Of a stretch of 64,000 bases of DNA, positions 31,695-40,260 are shown piece by piece. A program made the translations under genes and the position numbers. The notes beneath the pieces are model-generated. The model saw nothing but the letters and a program-made list of their open reading frames with translations, ran no database searches and had not been told where the DNA came from. The stretch comes from Telluria mixta. Lineage in GTDB: Bacteria > Pseudomonadota > Gammaproteobacteria > Burkholderiales > Burkholderiaceae_D. Location: the NCBI RefSeq assembly GCF_029223865.1, contig NZ_CP119520.1, forward strand, positions 3,534,001 to 3,598,000. Reading direction: 5' to 3'. How positions within the stretch are numbered: the first letter of the stretch is position 1; every line of letters begins with the position of its first letter.

Positions 31695-32462
31695 TTAACG
31701 CAGATGCGCGCGCAATCCGGTGACGCCGGGTGCGACGTCGTCCGCCAGCACGTGCCGGTCCGGGTAGTCGCCGCCGTTCTGCGGCCGGTAGGGAATCGGC
31801 GCGTCCGTGAACAGGGTGCGCATGCGCGCCGCCAGGCCGGCTTTCGCGCGTTCGACACCCTCGGCGTCGATGCGGCCGGTACCGTACACGGCATACGTGG
31901 GCAGCACGTCCATGCCGGGGAAGAACAGCGTGCCGTGCGTGATCGGGAACAGCAGTTCGTCGAGCTGGCCGTTGATGCCGCGCGGGCCGTAGTCCTCGGC
32001 CGGCCCGCCCGTCGTCACGGACAGCAGCGCGCGTTTGCCCGCGAGGCCGCCTTCGCCGTAGCGGTAGCGGTTGCCGGCACCCTGGTAACCGTAGGCGAGG
32101 CCGTACGCCCACACGCGCTCGATCCAGCCCTTCATGATGGCCGGCATGCCGAACCACCACAGCGGGAACTGGAAAACGACGGCATCCGCCGCCATCAGCT
32201 TGGCCTGTTCGGCGCGCACGTCATCCGGCTGCGTACCGGTGCTGAACGCGTGGCCGGATTCGGCCACGAACGACAGGCGCTCAGGATCGACGCGGTCGGG
32301 GAAATCGTGTTCGTCGTAGACGGCTTTCCAGCCCAGCGCATACAGGTCGGACTGGATCACTTCATGGCCCTGGGCGCGCAGTTCGGCGCGCGCGGCCTGG
32401 ACCATCTGCGCGGTGAGGGAGTGCGGGTCGGGGTGGGCGTGTACCAGTAAGACTGTCTTCAT
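31695..32462 (-). CDS. NAD(P)H-dependent flavodoxin-fold oxidoreductase (NQO1/KefF/MdaB type)
   Basis: The protein has 255 residues. The N-terminus KTVLLVHAHPDPHSLTAQMV is the phosphate loop of the flavodoxin-like quinone reductases, and FQFPLWWFGMPAIMKGWIER is the second flavin-binding segment. The mid part (VTTGGPAEDYGPRGINGQLD) fits NAD(P)H dehydrogenase (quinone). It should reduce quinones or azo compounds by two electrons in the cytoplasm. It is divergent from a LysR regulator gene. An LTTR-type palindrome lies in the 90-bp gap, so it is a likely target of that regulator. Confidence 0.88.
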   Translation of the reverse strand: MKTVLLVHAHPDPHSLTAQMVQAARAELRAQGHEVIQSDLYALGWKAVYDEHDFPDRVDPERLSFVAESGHAFSTGTQPDDVRAEQAKLMAADAVVFQFPLWWFGMPAIMKGWIERVWAYGLAYGYQGAGNRYRYGEGGLAGKRALLSVTTGGPAEDYGPRGINGQLDELLFPITHGTLFFPGMDVLPTYAVYGTGRIDAEGVERAKAGLAARMRTLFTDAPIPYRPQNGGDYPDRHVLADDVAPGVTGLRAHLR

Positions 32463-32542
32463 CTTGTGCTCCTTGATTGTCGATGGAGACCATTCTGGCG
32501 ATGATCGTCATGGCCGGGAATGCCAGCCGGCTTTTGGGGTAG

Positions 32543-32559
32543 TATCCAAAAAATGGATA
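32543..32559. promoter_or_regulatory. LysR-type palindrome over the lysR start codon
   Basis: TATCCA-AAAAA-TGGATA is a perfect interrupted palindrome. It contains a T-N11-A core at 32545-32557. It overlaps the ATG at 32553, a position suited to autorepression. Confidence 0.6.
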
Positions 32560-33455
32560 TCAAGCGATTGGACTTCAACCTGCTCGTGACGCTGGACGCG
32601 CTGCTGGCCGAGCGCAGCGTGAGCCGCGCCGCGCAGCGCCTGAACCTGAGCCAGCCCGCGCTCAGTGCCCAGCTGGCGCGTCTGCGCGAGATGCTGGGCG
32701 ACCCATTGTTCGTGCCGAGCCACCGCGGCATGACGCCCACGCCGCTGGCCCTCGGCCTGCAGGCGCCGCTGGCGGCGGCCCTCGCGCAGCTGCGCGACGT
32801 GGTGACGTCGGCACGCGCCTTCGATCCCGCGCGCGACGAGTTCACGGTCCACGTGGCGTGCTCGGACTACGTGCAATCGGCCTTGCTGCTCGACTTCACG
32901 CTCGCGCTGCGCGAGGAAGCGCCCGGCCTGCGCATCGCCCTGCGCGCGGCCGATGCCGCGCGCCTGGAAGCGCAGATGGAAAAGGGAGACGTCGACCTCG
33001 CGGTGCTGACGCCGGAAGGCATCGCGGAGTCTCTCCGTTCGCGCCCGCTGTTCGAGGAGCGCTACGTCTTCATCGCGCGGCGTGGCCACCCGGCGCTGCG
33101 CCGCCCGCTGGATACGCAGCGGTTCTGCGAACTCGAACACGTGATGGTCTCGCCGCGTGGCGGCAGTTTCACGACGCCGGTCGACGAGGTGCTCGATGCG
33201 CAGGGCCTGCGGCGCCGCGTCGTCATATCGGCGTCGACGTTCCACTCGGTGCTGGACCTGGTCGAACGGTCCGACCTCGTCGCCCTCGTGCCGGCCCGGA
33301 TGGTGGAAGGGCGCCCCAATCGCCTGCGCGTCCTGGCCCCGCCGCTTCCGGTGCCCGGCTTCGCGATCCACATGGCCTGGCATAACCGCAACCACGGCGA
33401 CGCGGCGCAGCGCTGGGTGCGGGAGCGGCTGGTGGCGTTCGCGCGTGACACGTGA
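32553..33455 (+). CDS. LysR-family transcriptional regulator
   Basis: The protein has 300 residues from MDIKRLDFNLLVTLDALLAE. The helix-turn-helix is RSVSRAAQRLNLSQPALSAQ. It ends with an effector domain containing FTVHVACSDYVQSALLLDFT and VMVSPRGGSFTTPVDEVLDA. The group resembles NodD/PcaQ-like or quinone-linked LysR proteins that control a divergent oxidoreductase. Here the divergent gene is the NQO1-like flavoprotein at 32462. The start codon lies within the palindrome at 32543-32559. There is no strong ribosome site, consistent with low expression. Confidence 0.9.
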   Translation: MDIKRLDFNLLVTLDALLAERSVSRAAQRLNLSQPALSAQLARLREMLGDPLFVPSHRGMTPTPLALGLQAPLAAALAQLRDVVTSARAFDPARDEFTVHVACSDYVQSALLLDFTLALREEAPGLRIALRAADAARLEAQMEKGDVDLAVLTPEGIAESLRSRPLFEERYVFIARRGHPALRRPLDTQRFCELEHVMVSPRGGSFTTPVDEVLDAQGLRRRVVISASTFHSVLDLVERSDLVALVPARMVEGRPNRLRVLAPPLPVPGFAIHMAWHNRNHGDAAQRWVRERLVAFARDT

Positions 33456-33502
33456 ATCCGTTTGTTGGTGGACTTTCGATAATTGCTGTATCTTATGGTT
33501 GC

Positions 33503-33577
33503 GGGAAGCCGGATGATTGCCCGCCTTGCGCCTGCCTTTTCCTGGCGGCCCCGTTCCCTTTCGTCATCCGGCTTTCC
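33503..33577. repeat. Long-range inverted repeat in a gene-free stretch
   Basis: GGGAAGCCGGATGA (33503-33516) pairs with TCATCCGGCTTTCC (33564-33577), with one mismatch in 14. Inside it CCGCC pairs with GGCGG. The element lies between the lysR stop and the small gene at 33638. It could be a leader structure or a small RNA; neither is shown. Confidence 0.5.
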
Positions 33578-33637
33578 ACGCACCGAGTTGCCCGGCCCGC
33601 GCATCACAAGACAACCTCAAGGCTGGAGAGAACCGCA

Positions 33638-33952
33638 ATGAACGATGCAATCGCCTACGATATGGATGACGCGGTGGCGGCCATGGAAGTGCTTCATGCC
33701 GCGCTGACGTTCGATCTGAACGAGCTGGAAACCAAAATCCTCGCACTGGGCCATCCGGTGACCGCCGTGCCGGAGCCCGACAATGAAGACCTGGCCGACT
33801 ATTACGCGGCCCGCGCTTCCTTGCACAGCGGGCTGGCCAGTATTGCCGAAGTGCTTGCATGGATCCAGTGTAAAACCGAAGACGATCCGGAAGGCGACGT
33901 CGCTGTCGCCATTCAACCGTTACCGACACTGCGTGGCTGCTCGATCCATTGA
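33638..33952 (+). CDS. Small acidic protein of unknown function
   Basis: The protein has 104 residues and starts after GGAGAGAACCGCA. It is acidic and mostly helical (VAAMEVLHAALTFDLNELET, then SLHSGLASIAEVLAWIQCK). No signal peptide or membrane helix is seen. No family was recognised. It is preceded by the long inverted repeat at 33503-33577 and is convergent with chrA. The codon use and ribosome site suggest a real gene. Confidence 0.6.
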   Translation: MNDAIAYDMDDAVAAMEVLHAALTFDLNELETKILALGHPVTAVPEPDNEDLADYYAARASLHSGLASIAEVLAWIQCKTEDDPEGDVAVAIQPLPTLRGCSIH

Positions 33953-33968
33953 ATGCCGCGGCGCCGTT

Positions 33969-35126
33969 TCACGCATGCGTGAGCGGATACAGGATGAGTC
34001 CCACTGCCGCGGCCGCGGCAATGATGACCGGTTCCTGTAGCTTCTTGTAACGCCACAGCAGCGCGACCGTGACGGCCGCCAGCAGCACGGAAGGGAGGTC
34101 CGTGATGGAGCGTTTCGCCAGCACCACGACCGATCCCGTGATCGCGCCCACCGCGGCGGCGGTGATGCCGTCGACGAAGGCCACCACGCCGGGCAGCTTG
34201 CCGTAGCGCTTGAAATACGGCGCGGGGAGGATCGTGAACAGGTAGCAGGGAATGAAGGTCGCGAGTGCCGCCACCGTCGCGCCGCCGAACCCCGCGATCA
34301 GGTAACCGATGAACCCGACCGTGATCACGACCGGCCCCGGCGTGATCATCGCGACCGCGACCGCATCGACGAACTGCTTTTCGTTGAGCCAGTGGTGTTC
34401 GGTCACGACGCCGCCGTACAGGAAGGGCACGATCGCCAGGCCCGAGCCGAACACGAACGTGCCGGCCTTGGCGAAAAAGACGCCGATCTGCGCCAGCAGG
34501 GACGGGTCCGCGCTTCCCGCCAGACTGGCCGCCAGCGGCAGCTCGGCGATGGAAACGGCGCCGAGCGTGCCCCTGCGCGCCCATCCCGGCGGCGCCCGCA
34601 GCAGCCAGACCAGCACACCGCCGGCGATCAATAGCCAGGCCACTTCGGACTCGGTCGCGATCGTGACCGCGGCCAGCGTCAGGTACACCGCCCACAGCAG
34701 CTTGTCCCGGCCCAGCGTCTTGACGGTGAGCTTCTTCGCGCTCATCGCGATGATGCCGGTGACCGCCGCGCCCACGCCGTAAAAGACCGCCTGCATCCAG
34801 GAGATGCCGCCGAAGCGCACGTATGCCCAGCCCAGCGCGACGACCATCACGAAGGACGGCAGCACGAAGGCGAGGCCGGCCAAGGTGGCGCCGAGGATGC
34901 GGTAGTGAACATAGCCGAGGTAGATCCCGAGCTGGGCCGCCAGCGGGCCGGGCGCGAGCTGGGCCAGCGCGAGGCCTTCTTTGTAGTCGGCAGCGGAGAT
35001 CCAGCCGCGTTCTTCGACCAGGTCGCGCTGCATGTAGCCGACCAGTGCCACCGGGCCGCCGAAGCCGAGGGTGCCGAGCCGCAGCATGTACGCGACCATC
35101 TGCCAGAGGGTGTATTGAGGAGTCAT
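33969..35126 (-). CDS. chrA: Chromate transporter ChrA
   Basis: The protein has 385 residues with two homologous CHR halves, as in long-chain ChrA. The first half starts LRLGTLGFGGPVALVGYMQR with ERGWISAADYKEGLALAQLA and PGPLAAQLGIYLGY. The second has FVFGSGLAIVPFLYGGVVTE and AVAMITPGPVVITVGFIGYL. ChrA exports chromate from the cytoplasm using the proton gradient. Its start overlaps the stop of chrB by 4 bp (35123-35126), so it follows chrB in an operon. The ORF continues open upstream to 35534 but that part is the chrB gene in another frame. Confidence 0.94.
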   Translation of the reverse strand: MTPQYTLWQMVAYMLRLGTLGFGGPVALVGYMQRDLVEERGWISAADYKEGLALAQLAPGPLAAQLGIYLGYVHYRILGATLAGLAFVLPSFVMVVALGWAYVRFGGISWMQAVFYGVGAAVTGIIAMSAKKLTVKTLGRDKLLWAVYLTLAAVTIATESEVAWLLIAGGVLVWLLRAPPGWARRGTLGAVSIAELPLAASLAGSADPSLLAQIGVFFAKAGTFVFGSGLAIVPFLYGGVVTEHHWLNEKQFVDAVAVAMITPGPVVITVGFIGYLIAGFGGATVAALATFIPCYLFTILPAPYFKRYGKLPGVVAFVDGITAAAVGAITGSVVVLAKRSITDLPSVLLAAVTVALLWRYKKLQEPVIIAAAAAVGLILYPLTHA

Positions 35127-36085
35127 GTCGGATGCCTGGTCGAGAAATGGGCGTACAGCCCGTCGAGGATGGGGGTGACGTGCGCCAGCAGGTCGTCGTC
35201 GTCGCGCGCGTGCCGGCGCAGTCCGGCCAGCACCGCTTCGAAACCGGCGGCTTCGGCGACGAAGCCGGTGCCGATGTCCAGCACGTGGACCAGCGCGCCG
35301 ACGCGCACCAGTCCCGCGTCCTGGTCGAGGCCGAAGCTGGCCAGCAGCACTTCGAAGGTGACCTTGTCGCCGACGTGGCTGAAGGCGGCACCGTCGAAAT
35401 CGAATCCGAGCGCATCCGGCGGACAATCGCCCGGCGTCTCCAGCCACAGGAAGCGCGCATCGCGGTCGATGTGGCGCCGGACCAGCCAGGCGCTGGCGAC
35501 CCGGTCGACCCACAGGTGCCTGCGCGTGGCCCACGTGCGGGCACGGTACGCGGCTGGATCGAGCCGGGGAATCGGGACGTCGACGGCGTGCGGTTCATCC
35601 GGCGACAGCACCTTGTCGGCGAGGGCAGTGAACTCACGCCAGGCCTGTTCGCACCGGGCGCTGGCTTCGCCGGGAAAATAATCGGTCGCGCGCAGCGCAT
35701 CGTAGTCGCGCCGCAGTTTGCGCAGTTGTTTGTTGACGTCCTGCGGTGTCGAGGTCGGGATGGATGTGCCGGCGTCCGCGAGCAGGCCGACGAAATCCGC
35801 GTACTCCTGCCGGCGGTCGAACAGGCTCCGGTAACGCTGTTCGTCGGCGGCGTCGACGGGGCCGGCCTGCAGCAACCAGGCCGTGCCGCCTTCGCGGATG
35901 GTCTCGTCGCCCAGGCCGGCGAGCTGCGCGCGCAGTGTCTCCGTGTCGGGGAGGAGATAGACGCCATCCCGCAGCGCGCCGCACCCGAGCGCCTTCAGGG
36001 CGCGCCAGATGCGCATGCGTGCGGTGGCACTGCTGGTCGGTAAGGTGACGACGAGCAGGATCCAGTGTGGGGTTCGGTCGCTCAT
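35123..36085 (-). CDS. chrB: Chromate resistance protein ChrB
   Basis: The protein has 320 residues. The N-terminal part (HWILLVVTLPTSSATARMRI, then WRALKALGCGALRDGVYLLP) is the ChrB N-domain. The C-terminal part starts at about 180 (HLWVDRVASAWLVRRHIDRD, then FDFDGAAFSHVGDKVTFEVL) and is the ChrB C-domain. ChrB acts as a chromate-sensing repressor of chrBA, as shown in related betaproteobacteria. It is the first gene of the operon and is divergent from imuA. A promoter in the AT-rich gap 36086-36212 should serve it. Confidence 0.93.
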   Translation of the reverse strand: MSDRTPHWILLVVTLPTSSATARMRIWRALKALGCGALRDGVYLLPDTETLRAQLAGLGDETIREGGTAWLLQAGPVDAADEQRYRSLFDRRQEYADFVGLLADAGTSIPTSTPQDVNKQLRKLRRDYDALRATDYFPGEASARCEQAWREFTALADKVLSPDEPHAVDVPIPRLDPAAYRARTWATRRHLWVDRVASAWLVRRHIDRDARFLWLETPGDCPPDALGFDFDGAAFSHVGDKVTFEVLLASFGLDQDAGLVRVGALVHVLDIGTGFVAEAAGFEAVLAGLRRHARDDDDLLAHVTPILDGLYAHFSTRHPT

Positions 36086-36212
36086 GCCGGAATATTATCA
36101 TTGTGTAGCGAGAGTTACATAATTTGTAGAGACCGATAGATAAGTGAAAGGTTTTTTTGTTCATAGTCTGGCATTCAAGAAGATCAACCTTGCCAAAACC
36201 TGATGGGAATAG

Positions 36213-36232
36213 TACTGTATGTTTATACAGTA
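36213..36232. promoter_or_regulatory. LexA (SOS) box of imuAB
   Basis: TACTGTATGTTTATACAGTA is an ideal LexA operator of the E. coli type: CTGT and ACAG eight bases apart with extended TA flanks. It lies just upstream of imuA. It contains the ATG at 36219, which therefore cannot be a normal start site. Confidence 0.92.
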
Positions 36233-36248
36233 TTTCTTCGCATCAAAC

Positions 36249-36959
36249 ATGACTTGCTCAGGTTCAATATCTGCAGCGCCGGAAGCCTTGCATCCGTCGC
36301 TCTGGCTTGCCTCGCAGCTGGCGCGTAGCGACACGCGCTGCATCGATACCGGCCATCCCACGCTGTCGGCCCAGTTGCCGGGCAGCGGCTGGCCGACAGG
36401 GACGCTCATCGACCTGTTGCTGCAACAGCCCGGCATCGGCGAGATGCGCCTGCTGCGTCCCGCGCTGGCGGCCGTGGCGCACCGGCGCATCGTGCTGCTG
36501 CAGCCTCCGCATCCGCCGCAGGCGCTGGCGATGGCGGCGCTCGGGGTGCCGCCTTCGCAACTGATCTGGGTGCGCGCGACCCGCACGGCGGACGCGTTGT
36601 GGGCGGCGGAACAGGTGCTGCGCAGCGGCAGTTGCGGCGCGCTGCTGTTCTGGCAGAACAACATCCGCGCCGACAATCTGCGTCGCCTGCACCTGGCCGC
36701 GCAGGCGGGGGAAACCCTGTTCTTCATGATGCGGCCGCTGGCGGCCGGGCAGGACGCCTCGCCGGCACCGCTGCGCCTGTCCCTGCGGCCGCAGGCGGGC
36801 GGCATCGAGATCGGTTTCGTCAAACGCCGCGGACCGCAGCGCGACGCGACCCTGTTTCTTCCATTGACCTCTTACCTGCCCAATCGCCATGCGCCTGTGG
36901 ATCGCACTGCACCTGCCCCGGTTGCCGCTGGAGGTGTTTACACCGAGCTGGTCCACTGA
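36249..36959 (+). CDS. imuA: SOS mutagenesis protein ImuA
   Basis: The protein has 236 residues from MTCSGSISAAPEALHPSLWL. It is a RecA/SulA-like protein: SAQLPGSGWPTGTLIDLLLQ, then RRIVLLQPPHPPQALAMAAL, IWVRATRTADALWAAEQVLR and AGETLFFMMRPLA are typical. ImuA works with ImuB and the polymerase DnaE2 in damage-induced mutagenesis. It is headed by a perfect LexA box. The upstream ATG at 36219 lies inside that box, so 36249 is preferred. Its end overlaps imuB by 71 bp. Confidence 0.92.
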   Translation: MTCSGSISAAPEALHPSLWLASQLARSDTRCIDTGHPTLSAQLPGSGWPTGTLIDLLLQQPGIGEMRLLRPALAAVAHRRIVLLQPPHPPQALAMAALGVPPSQLIWVRATRTADALWAAEQVLRSGSCGALLFWQNNIRADNLRRLHLAAQAGETLFFMMRPLAAGQDASPAPLRLSLRPQAGGIEIGFVKRRGPQRDATLFLPLTSYLPNRHAPVDRTAPAPVAAGGVYTELVH

Positions 36960-38376
36960 CACCGGCACTGACGTTGGCACCGTGGTCCTCGACCAGGAGC
37001 GCGTGCTCGTGGCCTCGCAGGTCGCGCAGGATGCCGGCGTGCGCACCGGCATGCGCCGCGGCGGCGTGCTGATGCTGCTGCCGGATGCCCGCATCCACGA
37101 ACGCGCGCCGACGCTGGAGGCGGACGCGCGCCAGGCCGTGGCGCTGGCCCTGCTGCAGTACACGCCGCAGGTCGCGGAAGGGGAGGAATCGACCCTGCTG
37201 ATGGACGTGGGCGCGAGCCTGCGCCTGTTCGGCGGTATCCGCGCGCTGTGCCGGCGCGTACACGCGAACATGCGCGCGCTGGGCTTCACGGCCTCGCTCG
37301 CGTGCGCGCCCACCGCGCGCGGCGCGTGGCTGCTGGCGCGCGCGAACGCGGGCCGCGCCGTGCGCATGGAAGCGCTGCTGCGCCGGCTCGACCGGCTGGC
37401 CGTCCTCCTGATGCCGCCGGCGCGCCCGTACGCGGCCTGGTTCGACGGCATCGGCTGCCACACGCTGGGCGACCTGCGCCGCCTGCCGCGCCCGGGCCTG
37501 CAGCGGCGCTGCGGCCGCGAGCTGCTCGACCTGCTCGACGCCGCCTATGGCCTCGTGCCGGAGCTGTACGAATGGATATCTCCGCCGGAAACCTTCCGCG
37601 CGCGCCTGGAACTGTATGACCGCATCGACGACGCCGACCTGCTGCTGGCGGGCGCCCAATGCCTGCTGCTGCAGCTGACCGGGTGGCTGTGTGCGCGCCA
37701 GCTGGCGGTGGAGCGCATCACGCTGCAGCTGGAGCACGAACGGGGCCGGGTCGCGCGTCCGCCGACCGGCGTCGAGATCGTGCTGGCCGAGCCGACGTGG
37801 CGCGACGAGCACCTCGTGCGCCTGCTGAAGGAACGCCTGGGCCGGCTGACGCTGGAGGCGCCCGTGATCGGCCTCGCGCTGGAAGCGCTGCAGGTGCGGC
37901 CAATGGCGCCGCCGAACGCATCGCTCTTCCCCGAACCGGGCGGCAGCGAGGACGACCGCATGCGCATGCTGGAACTGCTGGCCGCGCGCCTGGGCGCGGA
38001 CAACGTCCTGCAACCGCTGCCGCTGGCCGACTACCGCCCGGAACAGGCCAACGTGTGGGTGCCGGTACAGCAGAAGGTCAGCGACAAGGCCCGCAACGCG
38101 CAACTGCCGCCCGACGTCCTGAGCCTGCCGCGTCCCACGTGGCTGCTGGCGCGGCCGATCGCGCTGCTGATGCGCGATCACCGGCCGTTCTATGGCTCAC
38201 CGCTGCGGATGGCGTCGAATCCGGAGCGTCTCGAGGCCGGCTGGTGGGATGGGCCGGAGACGCGCGATTACTTCATCGCCGAAGGGCTGGATCACACGCT
38301 GTACTGGGTGTATCGGGAGCGGATCGGCATGGGCGAGGATGGGCCGAAGTGGTTCTTGCATGGGTTGTTCGGGTAA
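36889..38376 (+). CDS. imuB: Y-family polymerase-like mutagenesis protein ImuB
   Basis: The protein has 495 residues. It has Y-family palm and finger regions (LWIALHLPRLPLEVFTPSW, then LVASQVAQDAGVRTGMRRGG). In the usual YSIDEAYLD place it has LLMDVGASLRLFGG, without the acidic catalytic pair, as in known ImuB proteins. It acts as an adaptor linking ImuA, the beta clamp and DnaE2 rather than as a polymerase. The C-terminal part (RPEQANVWVPVQQK) may hold the clamp contact. No dnaE2 gene follows; the next gene is a peroxiredoxin 100 bp downstream. Confidence 0.93.
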   Translation: MRLWIALHLPRLPLEVFTPSWSTDTGTDVGTVVLDQERVLVASQVAQDAGVRTGMRRGGVLMLLPDARIHERAPTLEADARQAVALALLQYTPQVAEGEESTLLMDVGASLRLFGGIRALCRRVHANMRALGFTASLACAPTARGAWLLARANAGRAVRMEALLRRLDRLAVLLMPPARPYAAWFDGIGCHTLGDLRRLPRPGLQRRCGRELLDLLDAAYGLVPELYEWISPPETFRARLELYDRIDDADLLLAGAQCLLLQLTGWLCARQLAVERITLQLEHERGRVARPPTGVEIVLAEPTWRDEHLVRLLKERLGRLTLEAPVIGLALEALQVRPMAPPNASLFPEPGGSEDDRMRMLELLAARLGADNVLQPLPLADYRPEQANVWVPVQQKVSDKARNAQLPPDVLSLPRPTWLLARPIALLMRDHRPFYGSPLRMASNPERLEAGWWDGPETRDYFIAEGLDHTLYWVYRERIGMGEDGPKWFLHGLFG

Positions 38377-38476
38377 GAAAATTTTTTTATTGTGGACCGC
38401 AACTTTCAGGCTGCCGTCGGCGAACTGGGGGTAGGGCGATCAGAGGATTGCCAACCAACTTTTCAAGGAGTTCACA

Positions 38477-39031
38477 ATGGCACGGTTCGGCACGTATCTG
38501 GCACAAGCGGCAACCATTCTGGCATTTTCGGCATCCCATGCGCTGGCGGCCTTGCCGGAAGGCGCGAAAGCCCCCGATTTCCGATTACAGGCCGCGCTTG
38601 CCGGTAAGCCGATGACGTTTTCGCTGGCGCAAGCATTGCGCCAGGGGCCTGTCGTGCTGTATTTCTTCCCCGCCGCATTCACGCAGGGCTGCACGCTGGA
38701 AGCGCATGCGTTCGCCGAAGCGACGGATGATTTCAAGAAGCTGAATGCGACAGTGATCGGCGTTACCGCAGGCAATGCCGACCGCGTTGCCGAGTTTTCG
38801 AAACTCGAATGCCGCGACAAGTTCGCGGTGGCGGCCGATCCCGGCGCCAGGGTAGCCGGGGAATACCAGACCCAGTTCAAGGCCAAGAGCGGTGCCCTGC
38901 TGTCCGAGCGCACCTCTTTCGTCATCGCACCCGATGGCAAGATCCTGCTCAGCTACACGGATGCCAACCCCGAACAGCACATCAAGAAAACCATGGATGC
39001 CGTCAAGGCGTGGCATGACACGGCCAAATGA
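38477..39031 (+). CDS. Periplasmic AhpC/TSA-type peroxiredoxin
   Basis: The protein has 184 residues with a signal peptide (FSASHALAALP). The mature part is a thioredoxin-fold peroxiredoxin: APDFRLQAALAGKPMTFSLA, VVLYFFPAAFTQGCTLEAHA with the peroxidatic Cys72, and a second Cys at 112 (LECRDKF). It should reduce peroxides in the periplasm and be re-reduced by the membrane carrier encoded by the next gene. The ribosome site is AAGGAG. Its stop overlaps the DsbD-like start by 4 bp. Confidence 0.9.
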   Translation: MARFGTYLAQAATILAFSASHALAALPEGAKAPDFRLQAALAGKPMTFSLAQALRQGPVVLYFFPAAFTQGCTLEAHAFAEATDDFKKLNATVIGVTAGNADRVAEFSKLECRDKFAVAADPGARVAGEYQTQFKAKSGALLSERTSFVIAPDGKILLSYTDANPEQHIKKTMDAVKAWHDTAK

Positions 39032-40260
39032 GCATGCCCGCAACCCTGGCCGCCGCCTTCCTGGGCGGGGTGATTCTCAACTTCATGCCCTGCGTCTTTC
39101 CGGTCATCTCGCTGAAAGCGTTCGGCCTCATCCGTCATCTCCACGACCGGCGCGCGGCGCGGGTGGAGGGACTCGCGTTCCTGGCGGGCGTCGTGATCAC
39201 TATGCTCCTGCTGTGCGCCGCGCTGTTGGCGGCACGGGCTGGCGGCGCCGCCGTCGGGTGGGGCTTCCAGTTGCAGTCGCCGGTATTGATCGCCACGCTG
39301 GCGCTCGTCATGCTCGCCCTGGCGCTCAATATGATGGGCGTGTTCGAGATCGGACTGGCCGCGCAGCGTCTCGGCAATCTCTCCGGCTCCCGCACGGGAC
39401 CGCTCGGGGCCGCGTTGACCGGTGCGCTGGCGATCATCGTGGCGACGCCGTGCACCGCGCCGTTCATGGCGGGTGCCGTCGGCGCGGCGCTGCTGCGTCC
39501 GCCGGTCGAGGGCGTGGCGATCTTCGTTGCGCTGGCGCTGGGCTTTGCCGCGCCTTTCACCACCGTGGCGCTCGTGCCGGCCTGCGCGCGGCTCTTGCCG
39601 AAACCCGGTGCGTGGATGGCGACGCTCAAGCACGTGCTGGCGTTCCCGATGCTGGGCGCGGCGGCATGGCTGGCGTGGGTCCTCGACCGGCAGGGAGGTT
39701 CCGTCGCACTGGGCGCGCTGCTCGCAGCGTCCGTGGTGCTGGGATTGGCTGCCTGGGTGTACGGCCTGGCACAACGGCGCCAGATTTCCGGATTGCGTTA
39801 CCGGCCGCTGCTGGGCTTTGCCGTGCTTCTTGTCGTGGGCGTGGGCGTGTCCCTGGCTGGCCTGCCGGCGACGAGCGATGACGGCGGCAGGCTGGCACCC
39901 GCGGAGACGCCGGTCGCGTGGACACCGCACGCCGTCGCTGCGCAGCGCGGACACGGCAAGCCGATCTTCGTCAATTTCACCGCTTCCTGGTGCATCACAT
40001 GCCAGGTCAACGATCGCGCGGCGTTATCCACCACGGTCGTGAAAGAGGCACTGGCACGGACGGACACGATCTACATGGTCGCCGACTCCACCAAATATAA
40101 TCCGGATATCGACCAGGCCATCAACCAGTTCGGCCGGGGAGGATTGCCCGTATACGTCGTGTATCCGGCCGATGGCGGCGCACCGGTGCTGCTGCCGCAA
40201 CTGCTCAGTCCGGATATCGTGGTGTCCGCTTTGAAAAAGGCATCGGCAAACAAGTCTTGA
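39028..40260 (+). CDS. DsbD-like thiol:disulfide reductase without N-terminal domain
   Basis: The protein has 410 residues. It has an eight-helix membrane domain with the two redox Cys in PCVFPVISLKAFGL (Cys22) and ATPCTAPFMAGA (Cys142). A C-terminal periplasmic thioredoxin domain carries WCITC (Cys322/Cys325). The N-terminal alpha domain of DsbD is absent. It should carry electrons from cytoplasmic thioredoxin to a periplasmic partner. The peroxiredoxin beside it is the likely partner, as known for ScsB/peroxiredoxin pairs in Caulobacter. It overlaps both neighbours by 4 bp. Confidence 0.9.
   Translation: MSMPATLAAAFLGGVILNFMPCVFPVISLKAFGLIRHLHDRRAARVEGLAFLAGVVITMLLLCAALLAARAGGAAVGWGFQLQSPVLIATLALVMLALALNMMGVFEIGLAAQRLGNLSGSRTGPLGAALTGALAIIVATPCTAPFMAGAVGAALLRPPVEGVAIFVALALGFAAPFTTVALVPACARLLPKPGAWMATLKHVLAFPMLGAAAWLAWVLDRQGGSVALGALLAASVVLGLAAWVYGLAQRRQISGLRYRPLLGFAVLLVVGVGVSLAGLPATSDDGGRLAPAETPVAWTPHAVAAQRGHGKPIFVNFTASWCITCQVNDRAALSTTVVKEALARTDTIYMVADSTKYNPDIDQAINQFGRGGLPVYVVYPADGGAPVLLPQLLSPDIVVSALKKASANKS

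Noticed and set aside
33452..33637. 62-residue extension of the small acidic protein
   Set aside because: It overlaps the lysR stop and the long inverted repeat; a good ribosome site marks the start at 33638.
35127..35534. N-terminal extension of ChrA
   Set aside because: The added residues are Arg-rich, unlike ChrA, and lie in another frame of chrB.
36219..36248. Start of imuA at 36219
   Set aside because: That ATG lies inside the LexA box, so transcripts under LexA control would not usually include it as a start; 36249 is preferred.
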